Origin: JAOAHC01 sp964593045
GTDB taxonomy: Bacteria > Bacillota > Clostridia > TANB77 > CAG-465
NCBI GenBank assembly: GCA_964593045.1
Contig: CAZQJQ010000006.1
Location: forward strand, 1-44,256
Length of the DNA stretch: 44,256 bases
Direction: 5' to 3'
Shown here one piece after another: positions 38,780 through 44,256 of the stretch. The notes under the pieces were generated by a model. That model ran no database searches. It saw only the letters and a list, made by a program, of their open reading frames with translations, and was not told the origin of the DNA. A program made the position numbers and the translations under genes. Each line of letters opens with the position of its first letter. Position 1 is the first letter of the stretch.

Positions 38780-39002
38780 TAAGTTAGTTTATACAGTTCA
38801 TGAAGTTTCATCTATATTGCACTCAAGTCCAAATTATATTTATGAATTAATTAAAAAAGGTTATTTACCAGCTATTAAATTAGGGAGTTTAAAAGTATTA
38901 AAATCTTCACTAGAAAGATTCTTGATTCAAAATGAGGGAAAAGATTTATCAAATTTATCTGATATTAAAAAGATAGTAATTGAGGTAGAAGTAAATGAGT
39001 AA
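38772..39002 (+). CDS. xis: excisionase-like HTH protein
   Basis: 76 residues from ATG 38772 (AGGTGG upstream). LVYTVHEVSSILHSSPNYIYELIKKGYLPAIKLG is the MerR-like HTH_17 fold of small excisionases, which bend DNA at attachment sites to favour excision. It overlaps the integrase gene by 8 bases. The position immediately before int is the usual one. Confidence 0.85.
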   Translation: MNDKLVYTVHEVSSILHSSPNYIYELIKKGYLPAIKLGSLKVLKSSLERFLIQNEGKDLSNLSDIKKIVIEVEVNE

Positions 39003-40275
39003 AATTAATATCAGAAAAAGAGGAAACTTCTATGAATATAGAATTGAAATAGCAAAGGTAGATAATAAAAGACAATGGTTAAGTAAATCTGGATTTAGAA
39101 CTAAAGCAGAAGCTTTAGAATCTGGATCACTTGCATATACTGAATACTTAAATGCAGGTATTCCATTTAAACAATGCGATTTATCTTATTCAGATTATCT
39201 TGATTATTGGTTAGAAAATTATTGTATGAATAATCTAAAATATAATACTATTCAAACATATAAAATAATAATAAATAAGTATTTAAAAAAGAGTATAGGA
39301 AAATATAAGTTATCAACTATAACAAGTGTTGCTTTAAATTCATTTATAACTGATTTAGTAAATGAATATAATCATTCTAAAACATATTATAAGAATATAT
39401 TAAAAGTCATTAAAGGATCATTTAGAGATGCATGTAATCTATATGGATTTATAAAATATAATCCAGCACTTACATTAAGATTACCTAAAATAGAAGAAGA
39501 ATTAAATAATAAAAGACATTATTATACAAATGAAGAAATAGATAAAATAATAGATAGATTTAAGGACAATGCTACTTTTGTAGCATCGTTCTTAACATCG
39601 TGTTATACAGGTATGAGAACTGGAGAAGTATTTGCTCTTACTTGGGAAGATATAGATTTGGAAAATGGAATCATTAATGTTCAAAATAACTTATATGATA
39701 AACCTAAAGATAGTTTAGGAAGATGGTATTTAGGAACAACTAAAACTATATCAGGAACTAGACAAATATACATTGGAAATACACTAATAACAGCTTTAAA
39801 GAACTATAAAGAAAGACAAGAATATCTTAAAGAAGTATTTGGAAAAGATTATAAATACTACCATTTAGAAATAGTTAAAAATGAAAACGGAAAATTTGTT
39901 GATAAAAGAATAGTTATTAACAAAGGAAATGAAGAAATATTAAATTTAGTATTTACTAATGATGATGGAACATTCTCTGGAACTGATGTTCCTAAATATC
40001 CATTTAAAATAATTCATACTGAATTAGGAATAGAAAAATGTAGATTCTACGATTTAAGAGGAACATATGCAACTAAAGTATTAAATAATGGAACAAATAT
40101 AAATGATGTAGCTAATTTATTAGGACATAGAAATGTTGAAACAACAGAAAACTATTATATTACAAGTTTAGAAGATAATAGAAAGAATGCTGTAGAACAA
40201 TTTGATGAAAATAATAAGTCTAATGTTATAGAAAATGCTATTAAATTTCAAATACAAGAAGGTAAATTAGTATGA
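38995..40275 (+). CDS. int: Tn916-type tyrosine recombinase / integrase (second copy, unusual active site)
   Basis: 426 residues with the same three-part layout as the first integrase: arm-binding N-terminus (IRKRGNFYEYRIEIAKVDNKR), core-binding domain (SYSDYLDYWLENYC) and catalytic domain. R208 (YTGMRTGEV), R355, H378 (LGH) and the nucleophile Y388 are present, but the box II motif reads FYDLRGTYAT: the first His of HxxR is Tyr352 and the following TH is TY358. It overlaps xis upstream and the relaxase downstream (ATGA), forming one translational unit. The mutations may tune rather than abolish activity. Confidence 0.93.
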   Translation: MSKINIRKRGNFYEYRIEIAKVDNKRQWLSKSGFRTKAEALESGSLAYTEYLNAGIPFKQCDLSYSDYLDYWLENYCMNNLKYNTIQTYKIIINKYLKKSIGKYKLSTITSVALNSFITDLVNEYNHSKTYYKNILKVIKGSFRDACNLYGFIKYNPALTLRLPKIEEELNNKRHYYTNEEIDKIIDRFKDNATFVASFLTSCYTGMRTGEVFALTWEDIDLENGIINVQNNLYDKPKDSLGRWYLGTTKTISGTRQIYIGNTLITALKNYKERQEYLKEVFGKDYKYYHLEIVKNENGKFVDKRIVINKGNEEILNLVFTNDDGTFSGTDVPKYPFKIIHTELGIEKCRFYDLRGTYATKVLNNGTNINDVANLLGHRNVETTENYYITSLEDNRKNAVEQFDENNKSNVIENAIKFQIQEGKLV

Positions 40276-41456
40276 ATTATGCAATATTTAGAAGTGAACC
40301 AATCTATACTTTAAATGATTTAGCACAAATTGGATCACATAATAAAAGAGAAAAAAAAGCATATCAATCTAATCCTGATATAGACTTATCTAAAACTAAA
40401 GCTAATGTAGAACTTGTTCCACTTAATATGAAGTATGTTAAAGGCTTTTATGAAATAACCAAAGAATATAAATTAGAACATGAAGAAAGAATGAAAACAG
40501 AGAGAGAAGATAGAAAAAGAACTTTTAAACAAATGGTAGATAAATCAAAAAGTGTTGTTGCAGATGAACTAGTATTCACTGCAACACACACATTCTTTAA
40601 TGATATGAGTAAAGATGAGATAAAAAATTGGGCAAATAGATGTATGGAATTTGTACATTTTGGACTAGGTTATGAAGATAATCAAATCTTACATGCAACA
40701 CTACATATGGATGAGAAAACACCTCATATACATTGTGTAGTAGTACCTCTAGTAAAGAAGCTAGATAAAAGAACAAATACAGAAAGATATACAATATCTA
40801 AAAAACAATTTATACATGATAAAGAACACTTGAGTGAGTTACAAGATGAATATTGTGATTACTTAAATATGTGTGGATTTGCTTTAGAAAGAGGAATAAA
40901 ACATAGTGATAAAGAACATATCAATATGAAAGAATTTAAGAAACTTACTAAATCGTTAACAACTGAATTAGATATAAAAGATGATAAACTATCTCAATCA
41001 ATAAATGAATTAGAAGATAAAATGAAAACAAATAAATCTATTATGTTTGATAAAGAATCAGTTAAGGTTAAGAAAGATACTTTTGAAAGTATGAATAAAG
41101 TTGTAGAAGAAGCAAAGAAAGTAAAAGACTTAAAACCTAAACTAGATAATGCATATAAAAACCTTAAAGAGATTACAAATGACTATTCTAGAATGCATAA
41201 AGAAAACATGAAACTGGAAGATCAAAATCAAAGTTTAAAAATAGAAAATGCAAACCTTAGATATAAGTCATTTCATTTAACTAATACAATTGATACATTA
41301 AAAAATGTTATTAATAGAATGGCTAAATTTGTATATCATTTAGTAGCTGATGGATTAATACCTAGACATAAAGAAGATGAATTTAATGATGAATTTGCAG
41401 AGTTTATAAGTGGTAAAAAGAAGAATAAGGACAAAGACGACAGTCTTGGACTTTAG
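40272..41456 (+). CDS. mobV: MobV family relaxase (Pre/Mob)
   Basis: 394 residues. MobV relaxases nick oriT and pilot the single strand through a conjugation pore supplied by another element. Motif I: SHNKREKKAYQSNPDID (about 22-38). Motif III: HMDEKTPHIHCVVVPL (H145, D147, E148, H152, H154), the HxDExxPHxH signature. Between them lies DELVFTATHTFF. The C-terminal half (about 220-340) is a long coiled coil, typical for the family. No coupling protein or secretion genes are in the window, so the element is mobilizable rather than self-transmissible. A matching oriT lies directly downstream. Confidence 0.95.
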   Translation: MNYAIFRSEPIYTLNDLAQIGSHNKREKKAYQSNPDIDLSKTKANVELVPLNMKYVKGFYEITKEYKLEHEERMKTEREDRKRTFKQMVDKSKSVVADELVFTATHTFFNDMSKDEIKNWANRCMEFVHFGLGYEDNQILHATLHMDEKTPHIHCVVVPLVKKLDKRTNTERYTISKKQFIHDKEHLSELQDEYCDYLNMCGFALERGIKHSDKEHINMKEFKKLTKSLTTELDIKDDKLSQSINELEDKMKTNKSIMFDKESVKVKKDTFESMNKVVEEAKKVKDLKPKLDNAYKNLKEITNDYSRMHKENMKLEDQNQSLKIENANLRYKSFHLTNTIDTLKNVINRMAKFVYHLVADGLIPRHKEDEFNDEFAEFISGKKKNKDKDDSLGL

Positions 41457-41515
41457 ACTATCTTTCTGACAAGATAGTAACACACTACGCTATTGGCAGA
41501 GCCAATAACGGTGTG
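41457..41515 (-). other. oriT: origin of transfer (oriT) with MobV nick sequence
   Basis: On the minus strand TAGTGTGTTA (41487 to 41478) equals the pMV158 nick region TAGTGTG/TTA as I recall it. It sits at the 3' foot of a hairpin: CACACCGTTATTGGC pairs with GCCAATAGCG-TA-GTGTG across a TCT loop (15 pairs, one G-T, one 2-nt bulge), the same arrangement as MobV origins. Next to it is a second perfect hairpin ACTATCTT/AAGATAGT (41457-41478). The position directly after the relaxase stop codon supports the assignment. Confidence 0.85.
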
Positions 41516-41536
41516 AAAAAGGGAAGTTCCCTTTTT
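41516..41536. terminator. bidirectional terminator after oriT
   Basis: AAAAAGGGA pairs perfectly with TCCCTTTTT around an AGT loop. It ends the xis-int-mob transcript. Confidence 0.85.
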
Positions 41537-41548
41537 AAACCCTTTTAA

Positions 41549-41624
41549 GCATAATTTTAGCAAGGCATAAAGCCAAGTAAAATTATGTTTTTATTTTCAA
41601 AATAAAATTTTGAAAATAAAAAGA
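41549..41624. repeat. two further large inverted repeats downstream of oriT
   Basis: CATAATTTTA ... TAAAATTATG (about 41551-41590) encloses GGC/GCC, and TTTTATTTTCAAAA/TTTTGAAAATAAAA (about 41590-41622) is perfect over 14 bases. The 75 bases after them, to 41697, hold only CTCG/CGAG and no gene. Single-strand origin or attachment functions are possible. Confidence 0.5.
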
Positions 41625-41697
41625 AAAAAACCTATCGCCACTTTCACTCGCAAACGAGCAAAACGTGCCACGGCTTATTTTCTTAGTTCTATTTTAT

Positions 41698-43134
41698 CTA
41701 TTTTAAAACTATATCAATGTTTTTATCATAATAATCTGTATATGTACCACTTTTAATAGCATTTATTGCCTCTTTAAATGAATTACCATCAATATAATAA
41801 ATATTTTCTAAATGCGGTGCTATATATATAGCAGAATCTTTAGATCTGTCAGCATTGGAACTTTCAGTAAAATTGAAAGCCAACATATAATCATTGTAAT
41901 TATATACCAAATAGTAATCAGCTATTTCTTTATTTGTGTAAACTTCAGAATGAATATAAATTTCATTAGGATTTCCTAATTTTTCAAGAACAATATCTAT
42001 ATCTTCTTTAGAATTATCTTCAGGAAGACCTAATATTGTATTATACCCATAACCACTTATTTCTATATAGAACTTATGATTTTTCATTGCGTCGGATATT
42101 GAAATATTATTACTATTATAAAAATTTGTAGTTAAATAACAATCATTACTACCATTAGCACACCAACGTATTTCAGGTTTACTAACAACCGATGTTTCTA
42201 ACCATTCATCAAAGTATTGTCCTTTTTTTTCGTAATAAGGTTTTAACTTTGAACTTAATTTTTCATAAGTAATAGGATATGTAGTTACCTCATCACCATT
42301 AAAATCATTTATACCTTTTAACGCTTTAGATTTATCAAATTTTTTTATATCAATATCTTTGAAAGCAAAATAATATTCAAATCTTTCATCTATTGAGTTT
42401 TTATTATTACTTTGACCAACATTCTCCTTATCATTATCATCTACTAATTCTATTTTAAGATTTTCAAATATTTTTAATGCTCCTTTTGTGGTTTCAGACT
42501 CTAAATCGCAACCAGTTGCTGGATTGCAAGTAACTTGTATTTCAAAATAATGTGAATCATCTATATCTATAAAATATGTATATTTTTCTTCTCCCCAAGT
42601 TTTTACTGATGTTACTTTAGAAGTAGTATTGCTTATTTTTTCAACTTTTGCATTTTCTTTGGAATATTCATTTGCACCATTACTATTTCCATATTTAGTA
42701 GCAATATCGTGAATATTAGTAAAATCCGTTTCTTTTTTTTCTATATCTGTATTTATATAACCTGAATTTTCAACGTTATGTCCTAAATCAGTTGTTTCAA
42801 GCACATAATTTTTTTCATTGCCTAAATTATAAAAAGCAAACCCAAAATAATTATAATCTTTATCTACATTCTGATATGCAACTAGGTAATCAGTCATTTT
42901 ATATATTTTCATATTAACTTCATTACCGTTTTCTTCATATAAATTATATTTATGTATATCACCATCAACTAAGGTTAAACTATCAGAATATAATTTAACT
43001 ATACCTTTATTTCCAAATAAATCGCCACCATTTCCTTTTAAAGCAAAAGTTATAGCTATTGTAGCAATAACAATTGTTGCACCTGCAATACCAGCAATTA
43101 AACTTATATTTGCCCATTTTGAATGTCCACTCAT
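41698..43134 (-). CDS. membrane-anchored extracytoplasmic protein with a YebC-derived N-terminus
   Basis: 478 residues. The first ten, MSGHSKWANI, are the invariant start of Firmicutes YebC/TACO1 transcriptional regulators (normally continuing with KHKKAATDAKRGK), but here they run straight into a membrane helix SLIAGIAGATIVIATIAITF and a long extracytoplasmic part rich in Asn, Asp, Tyr and Lys. The 5' region (AAGGAGG, start) is also what a yebC gene would have. The outer part (35-478) is unrecognised; it includes paired cysteines (CNPATGC, CANGSNDC) and two blocks resembling one another. The ORF is intact and would be expressed from the promoter at 43159-43187. Best read as a gene fused to the head of yebC. 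Confidence 0.8.
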   Translation of the reverse strand: MSGHSKWANISLIAGIAGATIVIATIAITFALKGNGGDLFGNKGIVKLYSDSLTLVDGDIHKYNLYEENGNEVNMKIYKMTDYLVAYQNVDKDYNYFGFAFYNLGNEKNYVLETTDLGHNVENSGYINTDIEKKETDFTNIHDIATKYGNSNGANEYSKENAKVEKISNTTSKVTSVKTWGEEKYTYFIDIDDSHYFEIQVTCNPATGCDLESETTKGALKIFENLKIELVDDNDKENVGQSNNKNSIDERFEYYFAFKDIDIKKFDKSKALKGINDFNGDEVTTYPITYEKLSSKLKPYYEKKGQYFDEWLETSVVSKPEIRWCANGSNDCYLTTNFYNSNNISISDAMKNHKFYIEISGYGYNTILGLPEDNSKEDIDIVLEKLGNPNEIYIHSEVYTNKEIADYYLVYNYNDYMLAFNFTESSNADRSKDSAIYIAPHLENIYYIDGNSFKEAINAIKSGTYTDYYDKNIDIVLK

Positions 43135-43158
43135 AAATTTTCCTCCTTTTTTGTATAT

Positions 43159-43187
43159 ATTATACTACATAAAAGTGTATTTTTCAA
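43159..43187 (-). promoter_or_regulatory. promoter of the YebC-chimera gene
   Basis: On the minus strand TTGAAA (43187-43182), 17-nt spacer and TATAAT (43164-43159), 25 bases before the start codon, with AAAAAAGGAGG as ribosome site. Confidence 0.8.
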
Positions 43188-43285
43188 ATTAAAATTTATA
43201 TAACACTTTATACATATTGTAGTTTATCATAACTTTTTTTAAATAGTTTTGTGTTTCTTTGAATGGTAAAGTTATATTGTAACTA

Positions 43286-43504
43286 TCAAGTTTTGAACCT
43301 ATTATTAGGTTTCTTCTTTGATAGCTTGCTTAAACTTTGGTTATTAACATTATCACTTTCAAGGGTATTATTCATAGGTTGTGGTTGTGGGTTAATTGAT
43401 TGTTGATTAACTCCCATATTTTGATTGAAACTTTGATTATTTAATGGTTGATTATCAGGTATTTCATTATTATTTTGATTTGAATTATTTAGATCTTGAT
43501 TCAT
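43286..43504 (-). CDS. Asn/Gln/Pro-rich protein of 72 aa, probably a truncated envelope protein
   Basis: The product is low-complexity: MNQDLNNSNQNNNEIPDNQ, then repeated QSxNxQP units and a basic end KLSKKKPNNRFKT. Ribosome site AAAGGAAAT. Full-length proteins of this type in Firmicutes usually continue after the basic stretch into a membrane helix and an outer domain; here the frame stops at that point. It may therefore be the cytoplasmic head of a broken gene. It lies between the lipoprotein gene and the YebC chimera, all on the minus strand. Confidence 0.5.
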   Translation of the reverse strand: MNQDLNNSNQNNNEIPDNQPLNNQSFNQNMGVNQQSINPQPQPMNNTLESDNVNNQSLSKLSKKKPNNRFKT

Positions 43505-43537
43505 TTTTTTTATTTCCTTTCTAGTAAAAATTTATTC

Positions 43538-44158
43538 CTATTTTTCAATTGTGCTAAGTAGCTCTAATCCATTGATTATATCTGATGAAATGCTAACTTC
43601 GTAATAATATTGGTTAGTAAAATTTCCATGACTAAATTCATATTTATCACCATATTTCAATAAAACCCCATTACTTGTTTCAGTTACATCTGTAGGAGTC
43701 CCTAAAATTGCAATAACTTCTTCTTGTGTCATTTTTTCACCAACATATAAATCTCCAGGAAAGATAACTTTCATAAATTTTACTTGATATCCACTTTGTG
43801 ATATAGAAACAATTTTTGCATTTTTAATGTCATCTTTCTTCTCTGTGCGATTTTGGAAAGTTACATTAAAAACATTACGAGAGTTTAAGTATAATGAACT
43901 ATCAAAAGAAACAAATGACTCAAGTTCAGTTATATACATTTCATCATCAAGTTCTAAATTTTCCTTTTTTTCTAATTCAGAAAAATCAACAGGTAATGTA
44001 TATTTATTGCCATTGATAATAATATCTGCATTAGTAAAATTACTTATATTATTACCATTTTTAGTATCATCACAACCAGTAATCATTCCTATTAAAAATA
44101 TTCCACATATTAAACTTAAAAATATTCCACATATTAAACTTAATAAAATTCTTTTCAT
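43538..44158 (-). CDS. lipoprotein with a BamE/SmpA-like C-terminal motif and a duplicated signal segment
   Basis: 206 residues from ATG 44158 (GAAAGGTGGGGAT upstream); the open frame before it has no ribosome site. Signal peptide MKRILLSLICGIFLSLICG continues to the lipobox MITGC, so the mature protein is lipid-anchored outside. LSLICGIF is present twice because of a 24-bp tandem repeat. The outer part has INGNKYTLPVDFSELE near 55 and LYVGEKMTQEEVIAILGTPTDVTE near 140, a BamE/SmpA-like turn also seen in Gram-positive lipoproteins. Its role is unknown. Confidence 0.75.
   Translation of the reverse strand: MKRILLSLICGIFLSLICGIFLIGMITGCDDTKNGNNISNFTNADIIINGNKYTLPVDFSELEKKENLELDDEMYITELESFVSFDSSLYLNSRNVFNVTFQNRTEKKDDIKNAKIVSISQSGYQVKFMKVIFPGDLYVGEKMTQEEVIAILGTPTDVTETSNGVLLKYGDKYEFSHGNFTNQYYYEVSISSDIINGLELLSTIEK
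44094..44141 (+). repeat. 24-bp tandem duplication inside the lipoprotein signal sequence
   Basis: AAAAATATTCCACATATTAA plus ACTT occurs twice without a gap (44094-44117 and 44118-44141). It adds eight residues to the hydrophobic core of the signal peptide and keeps the frame. Confidence 0.85.
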
Positions 44159-44184
44159 TTTATCCCCACCTTTCTCTACTATTA

Positions 44185-44214
44185 ATTTTACCATAAATTT
44201 TGGTTCAATGTCAA
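44185..44214 (-). promoter_or_regulatory. promoter of the lipoprotein gene
   Basis: On the minus strand TTGACA (44214-44209), 18-nt spacer and TAAAAT (44190-44185), 27 bases before the start codon. Confidence 0.65.
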
Positions 44215-44256
44215 TAGTTGGGGTCAAAAATCCTGAAAAAAGACTAGAACCACAAA

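Noticed and set aside
43286..43504. Reading the 72-residue Asn/Gln-rich ORF as an antifreeze- or prion-like functional domain.
   Set aside because: Composition alone is not evidence. It fits better as the cytoplasmic head of a truncated membrane protein.

Overview
The DNA is very AT-rich, with mostly AGGAGG-type ribosome binding sites and near-consensus vegetative promoters (TTGACA-like, 17 nt, TATAAT). It encodes SpoIID and the sporulation sigma factor SigK, Gram-positive PolC, IreB, a TrhP-type U32 protein and a SCIFF (six cysteines in forty-five residues) precursor. Together these indicate a spore-forming, low-GC Clostridia-type Firmicute, probably an anaerobe; this is inference from gene content and I do not name a genus. 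A superoxide dismutase suggests some exposure to oxygen.

Region 1 (1 to about 29620) looks like core chromosome. In order: a membrane-protein pair of unknown role; an orphan SCIFF peptide; spoIID; the frr-cdsA-rseP block (without uppS and dxr), a HAD nucleotidase, an M19 dipeptidase and polC; a short hibernation factor and a PHP phosphoesterase; a hemolysin III-like protein and tyrS on the minus strand; a solitary 2,4-diaminopentanoate dehydrogenase-like enzyme; yqeG, a prepilin peptidase and a U32 protein; SOD, SigK and two TauE/SafE half-proteins; an unusual operon (VirB2-like small membrane protein, TadZ/CpaE-like ATPase, GAF plus degenerate GGDEF protein) running into ireB-ruvX and a DUF1292 protein; a single-domain DUF1980-like membrane protein; and secA.

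Region 2 (about 29620 to 43105 or beyond) is a mosaic of integrative mobilizable DNA starting just after secA. It holds a Tn916-type tyrosine integrase, a short leader ORF whose stop lies inside an attenuator-like terminator, a protein of unknown function, a CPBP-type membrane protein flanked by an 11-bp inverted repeat, and a Fur-controlled metal cassette: Fur-family regulator, His/Cys membrane peptide, ZnuA/C/B-like ABC importer, and a YcgR/YcgQ-like permease pair. After it comes a mobilization module: HTH protein, excisionase, second integrase and MobV relaxase. Directly downstream of the relaxase gene is a hairpin carrying the 10-nt nick sequence I recall for the pMV158 (MobV) oriT, TAGTGTG/TTA, on the minus strand. 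The metal cassette is bracketed by two diverged copies of an ~80-nt three-hairpin element with compensatory base changes.

Region 3 (41698 to 44256, minus strand) holds three envelope-type proteins. The largest is a chimera: its promoter, ribosome site and first ten codons look like the start of yebC (MSGHSKWANI) joined to an unrelated membrane protein. This could mark an integration site in the 5' end of yebC.

The most interesting items are the YebC chimera, the oriT, the paired structured repeats around the mobile metal cassette, the leader/attenuator, the VirB2/TadZ/GGDEF operon and the orphan SCIFF. No tRNA, rRNA or CRISPR array was seen, and no stretch over 300 bases lacks a gene.
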